Assembly: GCA_964447155.1 (NCBI GenBank)
Contig: CAYURM010000004.1
Location: 1-64,000 of the forward strand
DNA from: SMBSF63 sp034003545
Lineage (GTDB): Bacteria > Chloroflexota > Anaerolineae > Anaerolineales > Anaerolineaceae
DNA: 64,000 bases
Reading direction: 5' to 3'
Each line of letters begins with the position of its first letter. The first letter of the stretch is position 1. Both the position numbers and the translations under genes were made by a program. Of the stretch, positions 32,894 to 42,054 are shown in pieces. Below the pieces are notes generated by a model. That model saw nothing but the letters and a program-made list of their open reading frames with translations, did no database searches and was not told the DNA's origin.

Positions 32894-35233
32894 ATGAATC
32901 AGAAAATGAAACGCCCGCTTGATCTGCCAACGATTTTTATCGTCGTAGTACCATTGCTGCTGTTGGGGAAGACGATTTTCGGCGGGCGGGCACTGTACTG
33001 GGGACTGCCCGCGCTTCAGTTTGTGCCGTGGCAGGCGTATGCCTGGGAGCAACTGCGTGGGGGAATGCTGCCGCTGTGGAATGACCTGAACGGGATGGGG
33101 GCGCCATTGCTGGCAAATTATCAGTTGGGGATCTTCTATCCGCCGAGCTGGCTGCTGTATGCGTGCGCTGCGGTGGGCGGTGTTCGTACACTGGCATGGG
33201 CAAATACAGTGCTGGTTTATCTGCATTTGGTGTGGGCCGGGCTGGGGATGGTGCGGCTGGTGCGAGAGATTGGCGGGAAATCCCTCGCACAGACCATCGC
33301 CGCGCTGGCGTTTTCCCTGAGTGGTTTCTTTGTTGCGCGGGCGGGTTTTTTTTCGATCTTGTGGGCGGCAGCCTGGATGCCGTGGATTGTGGTTTACGCC
33401 AGCAGGATTGCATCTCCGGTACGGAAGGATGAGGCGCCCGGATCAAGAGGTGTCTTTCCGGTTCCATTGATACTGTGTGTAACGGCAATGCTGCTAGCAG
33501 GACATGCGCAAATAAGCTGGTATATCGCACTGTACGCCGCCCTGTGGGTGTTTGGGGGGGCAATGGTGCATTATGGGTGGAAAGAAGCGATTTTCTCCCT
33601 GGTGCGGCTGGGGGTTTCATTTGGTACTGCCGCAATGGTCAGCGCAGTTCAATTGCTGCCAACGGCAGAATATCTGATGCTGTCACAGCGTACCTCGGCG
33701 GTGGATTATGAGACAGCGATGGCATATTCATTTTGGCCGTGGCGGTTTATTACTTTCGTTGCCCCGAACTTTTTTGGGAATCCCGGACAGGGAAATTACT
33801 GGGGATATGCCAGTTTCCATGAGGATGGGGTGTATATGGGACTGCTGCCGTTCCTGCTGGCGCTGATGACGGTTGCTGCGCTGTTCTCCCGGAAGAAGCA
33901 GGGACGGTTGGGCAGGATGGCGCCGCTGGTGCGATTTCTGTGGGGGGTGATCGGGATTGGTTTGATTTGGGGGCTGGGGAAATTTACACCGATTTTTCCC
34001 TTCCTGTTTAAACATGTGCCGACATTTGATATGTTCAACGGGCCAGTTCGGATCATGGTGTGGGTGGTGTTCTCGCTGGCGCTTCTGGCAGCGGTTGCGA
34101 CCGAAATATTATGGCGGCGGCCAGTGGATCGTGGTTTGTATTGGACACGCCTGGCGACAGCTGGCGGTGTTGCAGTGACGATAGGTGCATTTTTGGGATG
34201 GTATTTTTTGCGCGAGGTGAATGTCACTTTCATCCAGGCAACTGCTTTTGCAGGATTGTGGGGCGTAGGGGCGGGTATATTGACCTTGCTGTTGCCAATT
34301 GAGTCCACAAATGCAAAGCGCCGTTTGATGTGGATGGTGGCCGCCGCAGTTTGGGTAAGCGTTGATCTTCTGGCGGCTGGCTGGTGGATCAACCCGGACA
34401 TTGATTTGCGATTTTATGCACAACAATCGCAAGAGAGCGAATTATCGAATGCAGTTGGTCATGCCAGAGTTTACCAATCGCTATCGGATAATTACCGATT
34501 GAAGTTCAATCGCTTTGTGCGGTTGAAAAATTACCGTCCGATTGAGCCGGTAAGCACAATGCGGGAAATTGGTTTGCCTAACATCAATTTGCTGGATGGC
34601 GTATCTTCTGCAAATAATTTTGATCCTTTTTCACCGCAGCGGCATGCAGAGTGGATGGATATGCTGGATGATTTGCCGGAGGAAGAATTAAACAGCTGGC
34701 TGGCATTGATGAATGTCTCCATTTATCAGAGGGTGAATCCAGAGGCGCCTCGCGGGGTTGATTATTTGCCAGTTGATCCACGTGAGCGATTGGAACTGGT
34801 GAGCTGTGTAAATCAGGTGCAAACAGGCGAAGCGGCCTGGCAAATGATTAAGGAAATGATTGCAGATGAAAAAGATTACTGCGCAGTGATTGAAGCTGAT
34901 GGTCATCTCGAGCAATTTGCAGCAAATCCAAACGGTGGCATTATTCTTCTTGAAGACGCGCCTGGCAGGATGGCATTGTCTGTTTCCAGTGCAAGCGGGG
35001 GATGGCTGGTGCTGCGGGATACGTGGTATCCCGGTTGGGTTGGACGGGTGGATGGGGAACGGGTTGAGATTTATAAAGCAGATTTTCTTTTCAGGGCTGT
35101 CCCTGTACCAGCGGGGGAACATCTTGTCGAATTTAAGTATCGTCCGAAATCTTTCACAATTGGGGTAATCTTTAGTATGATTGGGGTGGCAGCAATCCTT
35201 TATTTGGCCTGGAAAATGAAACCGGCTGTGTAA
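32894..35233 (+). CDS. YfhO-like membrane protein (pair B, copy 2)
   Basis: 779 residues, paralogue of the 29133-31280 product. N-terminal GRALYWGLPALQFVPWQAYAW, GGMLPLWNDLNGMGAPLLANYQLGIFYPPSWLLY, many helices, and the C-terminal VLRDTWYPGWVGRVDGERVEIYKADFLFRAVPVPAG typical of YfhO. It is longer than copy 1 in the extracytoplasmic part. It completes an A-B-A-B array and is followed 26 bases later by moxR. Confidence 0.8.
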   Translation: MNQKMKRPLDLPTIFIVVVPLLLLGKTIFGGRALYWGLPALQFVPWQAYAWEQLRGGMLPLWNDLNGMGAPLLANYQLGIFYPPSWLLYACAAVGGVRTLAWANTVLVYLHLVWAGLGMVRLVREIGGKSLAQTIAALAFSLSGFFVARAGFFSILWAAAWMPWIVVYASRIASPVRKDEAPGSRGVFPVPLILCVTAMLLAGHAQISWYIALYAALWVFGGAMVHYGWKEAIFSLVRLGVSFGTAAMVSAVQLLPTAEYLMLSQRTSAVDYETAMAYSFWPWRFITFVAPNFFGNPGQGNYWGYASFHEDGVYMGLLPFLLALMTVAALFSRKKQGRLGRMAPLVRFLWGVIGIGLIWGLGKFTPIFPFLFKHVPTFDMFNGPVRIMVWVVFSLALLAAVATEILWRRPVDRGLYWTRLATAGGVAVTIGAFLGWYFLREVNVTFIQATAFAGLWGVGAGILTLLLPIESTNAKRRLMWMVAAAVWVSVDLLAAGWWINPDIDLRFYAQQSQESELSNAVGHARVYQSLSDNYRLKFNRFVRLKNYRPIEPVSTMREIGLPNINLLDGVSSANNFDPFSPQRHAEWMDMLDDLPEEELNSWLALMNVSIYQRVNPEAPRGVDYLPVDPRERLELVSCVNQVQTGEAAWQMIKEMIADEKDYCAVIEADGHLEQFAANPNGGIILLEDAPGRMALSVSSASGGWLVLRDTWYPGWVGRVDGERVEIYKADFLFRAVPVPAGEHLVEFKYRPKSFTIGVIFSMIGVAAILYLAWKMKPAV

Positions 35234-35259
35234 ATGTAAAGAAACGGAGTAAACAGCGT

Positions 35260-36231
35260 ATGAATATTCCTGATATTCAACCCTTTAGCAAGCGTATTGT
35301 TGACAATCTGGAGAAAGTGATTGTTGGCAAAACGATTTCTTTGGAAATGATTGTGACTGGTCTTTTATGCCAGGGACATTTACTGATTGAAGATGTGCCG
35401 GGGGTGGGGAAAACGATGGTGGCGCGCAGTCTTGCAAAATCATTGGGCTGCTCGTTTAAGCGCATCCAGTTTACGCCGGATATGCTGCCAAGTGATGTGA
35501 CTGGCGTTTCGATCTTCAATCAGGGGACGCGGGAATTTGAATTCCGGCCAGGGCCGTTGATGGCGCAAATTGTCCTGGTGGACGAGATCAATCGGGCGAC
35601 ACCGAAAACGCAGTCGGCATTACTGGAAGCGATGGAAGAACGTCAGATTACCGTGGATGGGGAAACGCATTTTTTGCCAGCGCCATTTATGGTGCTGGCA
35701 ACCCAAAACCCGATCGAATATGAGGGAACATTCCCGCTGCCCGAAGCGCAGCTTGACCGGTTTTTGCTGAGGGTGCGATTGGGATATCCAGGTGTGATGG
35801 AGGAAGTGCAAGTGTTGGAACTCCAGCAGCTCCGACATCCGATTGAAACACTTGAAGCGGTTGCTTCGGCGGAGGAATTGATTGCAGCGCAGCAGGCGAT
35901 CAGAACGGTGTATGTTGCGCCGGTGATCAAACGTTATATTGTGCAGATGACCCGGTTAACCCGGGAAAGCGCTGACGTATATTTGGGGGCCAGCCCGCGC
36001 GGCAGCCTGGGCTTGTTTCGTACGGCGCAGGCAAGGGCAGCCATGCAAGGCAGGGATTATGTGCTGCCAGATGATGTGAAATATCTGGCTGAGGAGGTGC
36101 TTGCGCATAGAATTGTTGTTGATCCTACGGCCAGGCTGCGGGATATCAATGCCGGGGTTATTCTGGATGAAATTTTACGGACCTTGCCTGTGCCGCAGAG
36201 CAGTATGCTGCAAAATGACGGCGCGGAATAA
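35260..36231 (+). CDS. MoxR family AAA ATPase
   Basis: 323 residues. Walker A DVPGVGKTMVARSLA, Walker B QIVLVDEINRATPKTQSALLEAMEERQITVDG, sensor 1 VLATQNPIEYEGTFPLPEAQLDRF, and C-terminal GASPRGSLGLFRTAQARAAMQGRDYVLPDDV. MoxR ATPases act as chaperones for metal loading or assembly of partner proteins, usually encoded beside a DUF58 protein, as here. CGGAG precedes the ATG. No von Willebrand or transglutaminase partner follows. Confidence 0.95.
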   Translation: MNIPDIQPFSKRIVDNLEKVIVGKTISLEMIVTGLLCQGHLLIEDVPGVGKTMVARSLAKSLGCSFKRIQFTPDMLPSDVTGVSIFNQGTREFEFRPGPLMAQIVLVDEINRATPKTQSALLEAMEERQITVDGETHFLPAPFMVLATQNPIEYEGTFPLPEAQLDRFLLRVRLGYPGVMEEVQVLELQQLRHPIETLEAVASAEELIAAQQAIRTVYVAPVIKRYIVQMTRLTRESADVYLGASPRGSLGLFRTAQARAAMQGRDYVLPDDVKYLAEEVLAHRIVVDPTARLRDINAGVILDEILRTLPVPQSSMLQNDGAE

Positions 36232-36246
36232 ACTGCTGGATTAACG

Positions 36247-37575
36247 ATGAAGCTTCGGCCAACGTTCTGGTATATTCTCGCCATCCTGGCTGCGAGTATC
36301 TGGGGGGCTTTTCGCACACAGGCGGAACTATTCAGCAATATTATCTTTCTCTGCGTGCTTTTATTGATCACAAGTTATGTGATGGGGGTATTTTCTGTGC
36401 GGGGGTATGAAGTGCGAAGATCATCCCGTGAAGCGCGGAAAGAATACGGACAGGTTTTTGAAGAACGGTTTGAGGTTGAAAATACAACTCCTTTTGTCCG
36501 GCTGTGGTTGGAAGTAATGGACGGTTCAACGCTGGCTGGCGGGGGCGGAGCGAGAGTATTGTCCTGGGTAGGAAAAAGAGAGCGGCGGAATTACTCGGCT
36601 TATACACTGCTGCTGGAGCGGGGAGATGTGACGCTGGGGCCGACGATTTTGCATTCGGGTGATTTGTTTGGGTTGTTCGCATTTCAAAAAGTGATCCCCC
36701 ATGTTAAGCATTTGATGACGCTGCCTTATCTGGCAGATATTGATTCATTCCCCTACCCGCCTGGGCTGCTGCCGGGTGGCAAGGCGCAGCGTTTTCGGTC
36801 GCTGGAGGTTACACCGCACGCCGCCGGGGTGAGGGAGTATGTGCCAGGTGATGCGTTGAAGCGCATCCATTGGCCCAGCTCGGCGAAGAAGAATAAATTG
36901 ATCGTGAAGGAATTTGAACAGAATCCACAGGCATCCGTTTGGATCTTGCTGGACGCAGAGTATACCGCACACAGGGCGTTGCCCTATCAACCCCCCAATC
37001 CGAAAGTGGATCAATTCTGGCTGTGGAAGCACCGGGAAGAAATCCAATTGCCGCCAAAATCGTTTGAGTATGCGGTTAGTATTGCTGCATCTATTGGGAA
37101 GTATTTTATCCGCAGCGGTCAAGACGTAGGGATGGCGTGTGCGGGGAAACGATTACAAATTTTGTCTGCTGAACGCGGACAACGCCAACTGGGCAAACTG
37201 CTTGAATTGCTGGCTTTTGTGCATCCGGATGGAAAAATGCCATTGCGGGCATTGGTTGAAGCGCAGATTTCCCACATTGCCCGGGGCAGCGTGGTTGTGC
37301 TGGTGACGACTTCCTTGACAGCAGATTTGGCGGGAAGCGTAGAACAGATCCTGTGGCGGGATTTGCGTCCTGTGGTGGTCGTGGTGGATGCACATTCATT
37401 TGGCGCTGAACCGCCGAAAGATGAAGAGGCAGCGTTTATCCGCTTGCAGGGAAGGAACGTTCCTGTGGTGCTTGTGCGCCGCGGGGATTCATTGAAGGCG
37501 GCGCTGGAGTCAGGGTTTAGCAGGAGTTATGTGGGGAAGTGGGGACCTGCGTATGACGTGAAGAAGCCGTCCTGA
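36247..37575 (+). CDS. DUF58 family protein, MoxR partner
   Basis: 442 residues. Two N-terminal hydrophobic segments (FWYILAILAASIWGAF, IIFLCVLLLITSYVMGVF), a beta-rich region, then the DUF58 core VREYVPGDALKRIHWPSSAKKNKLIVKEFEQ, and a vWA-like C-terminal part (SVWILLDAEYTAHRALP..., GSVVVLVTTSLTADLAG). Membrane-attached. It is 15 bases after moxR, so the two form the usual functional pair. Convergent with a response regulator 17 bases on. Confidence 0.9.
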   Translation: MKLRPTFWYILAILAASIWGAFRTQAELFSNIIFLCVLLLITSYVMGVFSVRGYEVRRSSREARKEYGQVFEERFEVENTTPFVRLWLEVMDGSTLAGGGGARVLSWVGKRERRNYSAYTLLLERGDVTLGPTILHSGDLFGLFAFQKVIPHVKHLMTLPYLADIDSFPYPPGLLPGGKAQRFRSLEVTPHAAGVREYVPGDALKRIHWPSSAKKNKLIVKEFEQNPQASVWILLDAEYTAHRALPYQPPNPKVDQFWLWKHREEIQLPPKSFEYAVSIAASIGKYFIRSGQDVGMACAGKRLQILSAERGQRQLGKLLELLAFVHPDGKMPLRALVEAQISHIARGSVVVLVTTSLTADLAGSVEQILWRDLRPVVVVVDAHSFGAEPPKDEEAAFIRLQGRNVPVVLVRRGDSLKAALESGFSRSYVGKWGPAYDVKKPS

Positions 37576-37592
37576 AATTTGGGGTTGGGGGA

Positions 37593-37967
37593 TTAATCAA
37601 GGATTTTGTGCAGCCAAGAAATTAAATCGTCAGGCATATAAGGTTTTAACAAAAAACCGTCGGCACCTTTTTCCATACATTCTTTTCGTAAGTCCATGCC
37701 GGAAGTCAATAAAACGGCCATATCTTTTAACTGCTCTTTCTGCTTGATCTTTACGAGCAGGTCGATGCCGTTTGAATAGGTGAGGTGGACATCCAGAAGG
37801 ACAGCCTGGGGCTGCTCGGCGATCAGATAGTCAATAAATTTCTCGTCCGTTGATTCGATAAAGGATAAGGCATGATAGCCCTCCATGCCGAGGAGGGTTT
37901 CAAGCAGGGAGCGCATGGTGGGATCGTCATCGCACAGGATAATTTTTGTGTTGTTATTGTCTGTCAT
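37593..37967 (-). CDS. Single-domain response regulator
   Basis: 124 residues, only a receiver domain: acidic pocket ILCDDDPTMRSLL, phosphoacceptor Asp in AVLLDVHLTYSNGIDLL, VLLTSG and the Lys in GADGFLLKPYMPDDL. No output domain and no histidine kinase nearby, so it probably acts through protein contacts. ATG 37967 chosen. The longer frame to 38117 would run through the tRNA gene and is rejected. Confidence 0.9.
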   Translation of the reverse strand: MTDNNNTKIILCDDDPTMRSLLETLLGMEGYHALSFIESTDEKFIDYLIAEQPQAVLLDVHLTYSNGIDLLVKIKQKEQLKDMAVLLTSGMDLRKECMEKGADGFLLKPYMPDDLISWLHKILD

Positions 37968-38026
37968 GGTTTCCCTAGAATGAACGCTGGGTGGAGCGCA
38001 GCGATAATACGCCGCAAAAAAACAGG

Positions 38027-38099
38027 CGCCCCTGGCGGGACTCGAACCCACAGCCTGCGGTTTAGAAGACCGACGCTCTGTCCATTGAGCTACAGGGGC
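38027..38099 (-). tRNA. tRNA-Arg (UCU)
   Basis: Read on the minus strand it forms a full cloverleaf. Acceptor GCCCCTG pairs with CAGGGGC; D-arm TAGCTCAATGGACAGAGC; anticodon stem-loop CGGTCTTCTAAACCG with anticodon TCT; T-arm GTGGGTTCGAGTCCCGC. CCA is not encoded (the discriminator G is followed by CCT). A run of seven T shortly after on the minus strand may end the transcript. Confidence 0.97.
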
Positions 38100-38153
38100 T
38101 GGATGAAGAAATGGCAATGATGGCGTAGCGTGAACATTATAAACCAGCTTTGC

Positions 38154-38588
38154 CTATTTTGGGCAGGGACGGATGCCTTTATACACTCTGGTGCCGCCAA
38201 TGGTGAGCAAGATGGTGTTGGCGGGCTTTTGGGTAGCTTCGGCGATTTCCAGCGGGGTGAGCGGGGTATTGCCGTTGGCCAGAAAAAGGCGGAAAACCGC
38301 GTTGACGAGAGAAGTTTGCGGGGTGATGAATTCCGGCTGCTTGGCGCAGTGGGAGATGAGGGTGTGCTGAATCCCGTTGACTTGCTTCACTTCGGCAGTT
38401 TCAGGGTCAATCCAGTCAATCATGATGGATTGGTCAAGTTCTTCAAACTGCTGCCGGTGTTCTTCACACAGGTAGCTTTTTAGATAAATGTGCCAATCGT
38501 TGTCGTTTTCTTTCCACCAATCGAAGTCGATATGAAAGGGGGTGTCTTTGGTTGGCTTAAGCAGGCTGAAACTTTTTTTCTCAGTCAT
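38154..38588 (-). CDS. Unrecognised protein, partner of the next gene
   Basis: 144 residues. No known family recognised. It is hydrophilic, with DFDWWKENDNDWHIYLKSYLCEEH near the N-terminus and a helical C-terminus PLTPLEIAEATQKPANTILLTIGGTRVYKGIRP that could be a winged-helix-like fold. Its ATG (38588), with AGGAGG five bases upstream, overlaps the stop codon of the 38581-40188 gene, so translation is probably coupled. No signal peptide. The two proteins may work together. Confidence 0.6.
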   Translation of the reverse strand: MTEKKSFSLLKPTKDTPFHIDFDWWKENDNDWHIYLKSYLCEEHRQQFEELDQSIMIDWIDPETAEVKQVNGIQHTLISHCAKQPEFITPQTSLVNAVFRLFLANGNTPLTPLEIAEATQKPANTILLTIGGTRVYKGIRPCPK

Positions 38589-40188
38589 TTGCACCTCCTG
38601 ATTGTTTGGGGTTTTCCATTGTGAAATAAAGATCTCCGAGGTGATTGGCCCAGGAGGCTTTTGAGAGAGCGTCCAGAATGGCGATAGGCGGGCAGCGGCG
38701 GACGATGTTCACAGCTGCATACAGTTCAAGGGCATGGACATGACCCTGCTGGTTTAATTTTGCCAGTTCCTGGAAGATGGAGGCGATCATTTTCTCAAAA
38801 GGTTTTTTCTGGAAAGTTTTATTCTTCCACATTTCTTCAAGAGTTTCTGTATCGGGGACGACAACGGCCATGCGGTCATTGAAGCCAGGGGGGACAATCT
38901 GCTTGAGCATGGCAAAGACTATGCCGCCATCCGAACCGATGAGAGCGGTGCGCATCCATTCGCGATTGGATCGCTTGCCCTCGGTGCGGATGATGACTTT
39001 GCCTGGTTCATCGCTGCGGCGGATGTAGACCATACTCCCGGGGATGAGTTCATTCTGTTCGTACCATTCCTTGAGGCCGTAGACGTATTTATCGGTGCGA
39101 ACTACCCAGCCGGGGAAGGTTTCGTCCGTGTCGGCGTCAATGAAGGTGAATTGAACACGCGGGGCTTCGTAAGCGGTGGGGAAGAGGCGGTGAATCCGGT
39201 CAGAGAGGGGCAGGGTGCCAGACTGCCAGTGCGGGAAGATGAGGGTGACAGCCACTTCCTCATCTTCGCAGCAGGTCTCATTTTCCGGTTGTAACTCATC
39301 AATGACGTCTTCTTCCAGCATTTCGGTAAATTCCTGAAGATTTTCGAGATCATACTCAAACTCGGAATGTTTGAGGTAGATGGGGGTTTCACGCACCATG
39401 GCAGGTTCCAGTTGATGGAGGAACCACATGGTTTCACCGGCGGGGCCGACTTCATCAAAGCGGGGGTCTTCCTGTAATGCAAAATTTAATGAGAATTCTG
39501 TCAGTTTTTCATTGACATCTGTGGGGAGTTCAATCTGCTTCAGGATAGCATGCGTGGAAAGGGGGCCGCCTTCTTCCATTTCGAGAAGGGCTTCAGCCAT
39601 ATTGAGGTAGCCGATGTTGATATCGACAAGGAGGGCCTGGGGAAACCAGCGGCCGGCAATTTGCACCAGATTTTCGTTTTCGGTTAGAGGCTTGGTGATG
39701 CTGGCGCTTAAGGACTTGCCGAATTGTTTCACCACGTGTTTGGGATCGTGAAGCGGGTCGTTTTCCAGTGGGGAAAGGGGGTCATTCAGGACATGATCTT
39801 CCACGTCATAGGCAAAACTGCGGGTTTCACCAGAATCCAGGGCAACATCCATCACGTTGAAGGGGGGAGCCGCTGGATTTACGCCGGGGCGAACCGCGAT
39901 GACGCTGCCGGTTTGATAATCCAACGCAGGGAAAGTCAGTTGCTGGCCGACCTGATAGCTATTTTTGGGGAGGAAAACCTCGCCCGCGGAAGATTGTTCT
40001 TGTTCCAATTTCTCTTGTTCGCGGGTGATTCTTTCCTGAACGAGGGCTTCAATGAGTTCTGCTGTGGTGAGCGGCGTTTCAAGTTCCAGGAGATGGTTGT
40101 AAAGAAAGTCGAGGTCCTCGTCACAGAGCTGGAAGGAGGTCCAATAGGTTTCGCTGATGTTTGTTTTCGGATGATTGTTTTTTGACAT
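38581..40188 (-). CDS. Unrecognised 535-residue acidic protein
   Basis: No family recognised. It is strongly acidic and soluble. N-terminus ELETPLTTAELIEALVQERITREQEKLEQ looks like a small helical domain with coiled coil. It then has beta-rich segments (YQVGQQLTFPALDYQTGSVIAVRPG, VQFTFIDADTDETFPGWVVRTDK, SMVYIRRSDEPGKVIIR) and a C-terminal helical part ending before ALDALSKASWANHLGDLYFTMENPK. CC within ETCCEDEE is the only Cys pair. The small gene downstream overlaps it. A TATAAT at 40247-40252 (minus) may be its promoter. Confidence 0.6.
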   Translation of the reverse strand: MSKNNHPKTNISETYWTSFQLCDEDLDFLYNHLLELETPLTTAELIEALVQERITREQEKLEQEQSSAGEVFLPKNSYQVGQQLTFPALDYQTGSVIAVRPGVNPAAPPFNVMDVALDSGETRSFAYDVEDHVLNDPLSPLENDPLHDPKHVVKQFGKSLSASITKPLTENENLVQIAGRWFPQALLVDINIGYLNMAEALLEMEEGGPLSTHAILKQIELPTDVNEKLTEFSLNFALQEDPRFDEVGPAGETMWFLHQLEPAMVRETPIYLKHSEFEYDLENLQEFTEMLEEDVIDELQPENETCCEDEEVAVTLIFPHWQSGTLPLSDRIHRLFPTAYEAPRVQFTFIDADTDETFPGWVVRTDKYVYGLKEWYEQNELIPGSMVYIRRSDEPGKVIIRTEGKRSNREWMRTALIGSDGGIVFAMLKQIVPPGFNDRMAVVVPDTETLEEMWKNKTFQKKPFEKMIASIFQELAKLNQQGHVHALELYAAVNIVRRCPPIAILDALSKASWANHLGDLYFTMENPKQSGGAND

Positions 40189-40284
40189 AAGAATACTACC
40201 TGAGCGAGAAGATCGCTGTTTGAATTTTGTTTAATTGCCCTTTATTATTATACCGTAGGTTCAATTTTCGAAAGCACGCAGATG

Positions 40285-41682
40285 TTATGGGAATGAATTA
40301 TTCAGCCACGCCATTGGGTCGACCTGGATGCCGCCAACCCAGAGATCCCAATGCAGATGCGGCCCCGTGGAGCGGCCGGTGTTGCCGATTTGTCCGATGA
40401 GTGTTCCCGGGGTGACCTGGTCACCGGGATTGACGAGGATTTCGGACTGGTGATAAATGCCGCTGTAAACCCCCTGTCCATGATCGATGATGGTGGTGTT
40501 GCCACGCACGTTCCATTGGCCGGTAGCGATGACCATCCCGCTGGCAGGAGCGTAGATGTTGAGGTTTTGGGCGCAGACACCAAAGTCAACGCCGGTGTGG
40601 AAGCCGTAGTATGCGCCGTTGTTATATGAGCGGCTGGTGCCATAGGGGGCATTGATGCATGGTTCGTCGGTAAGGGCCGAGAAAGAGCCATTCCAGTACT
40701 GCGTTGGGGTTATCGTACTGATGAGGGAATTCACATAGGTTTCTTCGGGTTCTGTGAGTGCGGGATCAAGGGTAACGGGGTCAACAATGATGCTGGTCAG
40801 CTTGCCAAAATTGACGGCCCTGACGAGCAAATACTGCGTATAGCCACTATTTCCAAAAGAGGCTCCCTGAATCATCATCTGGAATTCTGTCAGGCCTGGT
40901 TCTTCGCGGCCATAAATGCCTTGCAGCGCAACGTAATCGCCATTTTCATCCTGATAAAAATTGAGAGGATGACCCGCCAGGCTGCCGGTGATGGTGATGG
41001 GCTGATCTGCCTTGATTTTAATTGTGGTGGTTTGTCCCTGTTTGAGCGGGAGGGGAGTGATCTCCAGGCTGGTGATATAGGCTGAAACAGGATGGAGTGG
41101 TCTTTTGTCCGGGATAGCGGGTGCGAAAATTTGTTCTCCCGGAAGCATGTCCCAGTTGCCTGCTTGGTAATTAACAGCAAGTAACGTCCAGGGATTTTGA
41201 TGTGTAGCGACGGCTGCTTCGAGGGTGGTCAGGTTTTCTTTGACAGCAAGGTAGGGCAAAAGAAATTCTTCCTCTTTGATTTCCGGCATCAGCAGACTGA
41301 TGCCGGTTACGATCTCGGCGGGACTGGTGATGCGATTGAGTTTGACGAATTGTTTTTCGGGTAACTGGCGGGCTTTCAGGATTTGTTGGTAGGAGTTACC
41401 CAGGGGAACGATGCTGGTTGTGAGCCGTCCGCTGATTCCATCGAGGCCGGGTATACGTAGTTCCGCATTGACGGGGATGGTGTTGGGATCTGCGATGTTG
41501 TTGGCAGCAATGATGTCATTAACAGGTACGCCAAAGCGAATCGCGATGATCGCCAGCGTATCACCGGGTTGAACCACATAGGTGGGCGGCTCCGGCGTCT
41601 CCTGGGCATTGATTTGTCCCATAGGGAGGAAGGCGGCGATGAGAAGAAAAATACAGAGCGGAAAAAGGTACTTACGCATCAT
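40285..41682 (-). CDS. Exported LysM / M23 peptidase
   Basis: About 465 residues. Signal peptide (MRKYLFPLCIFLLIAAFLPM...NAQ), one LysM domain (YVVQPGDTLAIIAIRFGVPVNDIIAANNI, about residues 35-80), a second LysM-like region (LLAVNYQAGNWDMLPGEQIFAP), a beta domain, and a C-terminal M23 domain with FHTGVDFG, YSGIYHQSEILV and GPHLHWDLWVGG, so zinc ligands and catalytic His are present. It should cut peptidoglycan peptides or activate another hydrolase outside the membrane. Start at ATG 41682 overlapping the DUF192 stop codon; the next codon is also ATG. Confidence 0.9.
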   Translation of the reverse strand: MMRKYLFPLCIFLLIAAFLPMGQINAQETPEPPTYVVQPGDTLAIIAIRFGVPVNDIIAANNIADPNTIPVNAELRIPGLDGISGRLTTSIVPLGNSYQQILKARQLPEKQFVKLNRITSPAEIVTGISLLMPEIKEEEFLLPYLAVKENLTTLEAAVATHQNPWTLLAVNYQAGNWDMLPGEQIFAPAIPDKRPLHPVSAYITSLEITPLPLKQGQTTTIKIKADQPITITGSLAGHPLNFYQDENGDYVALQGIYGREEPGLTEFQMMIQGASFGNSGYTQYLLVRAVNFGKLTSIIVDPVTLDPALTEPEETYVNSLISTITPTQYWNGSFSALTDEPCINAPYGTSRSYNNGAYYGFHTGVDFGVCAQNLNIYAPASGMVIATGQWNVRGNTTIIDHGQGVYSGIYHQSEILVNPGDQVTPGTLIGQIGNTGRSTGPHLHWDLWVGGIQVDPMAWLNNSFP

Positions 41683-42040
41683 CAAACCGCAGCTGGTCTC
41701 CCCGGTTGAAATCAGACAGCCGGGAGGGATGGGTTTCAAGGATATATCTGGCGGGTGACTGAGGGAGGTAAAGGGCTTTCCAGCGCTGTGCGAGAACAGT
41801 ATCTACGACCTGGAGATAATCATTAAGCCAGATGGCAGCGATATCGAAATTCATAAAGAGCATGTGAATGGATGCGTTGATTTTTGATTCGCCCGATTCG
41901 ACCAGTAATACCCCCATGTTCGGTGAAAGACTCTTTTGCAACATTAAACCACGAAAGCGACACATAAATGTGTCGCAATACTTTGCAGTTATTGGCAGAC
42001 AATCTGGTTTGGATTGATTAATGACGGTTATGTTTTTCAT
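41672..42040 (-). CDS. DUF192 family protein
   Basis: 122 residues of the DUF192 beta-barrel family: TFMCRFRGLMLQKSL, GVLLVESGESKINASIHMLFMNFDIAAIWLNDYLQVVDTV, PARYILE and RGDQLRF. Function unknown. Most members have a signal peptide; this one does not, like many cytoplasmic versions. It overlaps the LysM/M23 gene and lies 14 bases after a response regulator gene. Confidence 0.88.
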   Translation of the reverse strand: MKNITVINQSKPDCLPITAKYCDTFMCRFRGLMLQKSLSPNMGVLLVESGESKINASIHMLFMNFDIAAIWLNDYLQVVDTVLAQRWKALYLPQSPARYILETHPSRLSDFNRGDQLRFDDA

Positions 42041-42054
42041 TCACCCAGCGTTGC

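Noticed and set aside
37968..38117. Longer reading frame for the response regulator at 37593
   Set aside because: The extra N-terminus is read through tRNA-Arg; the receiver domain starts normally at ATG 37967.
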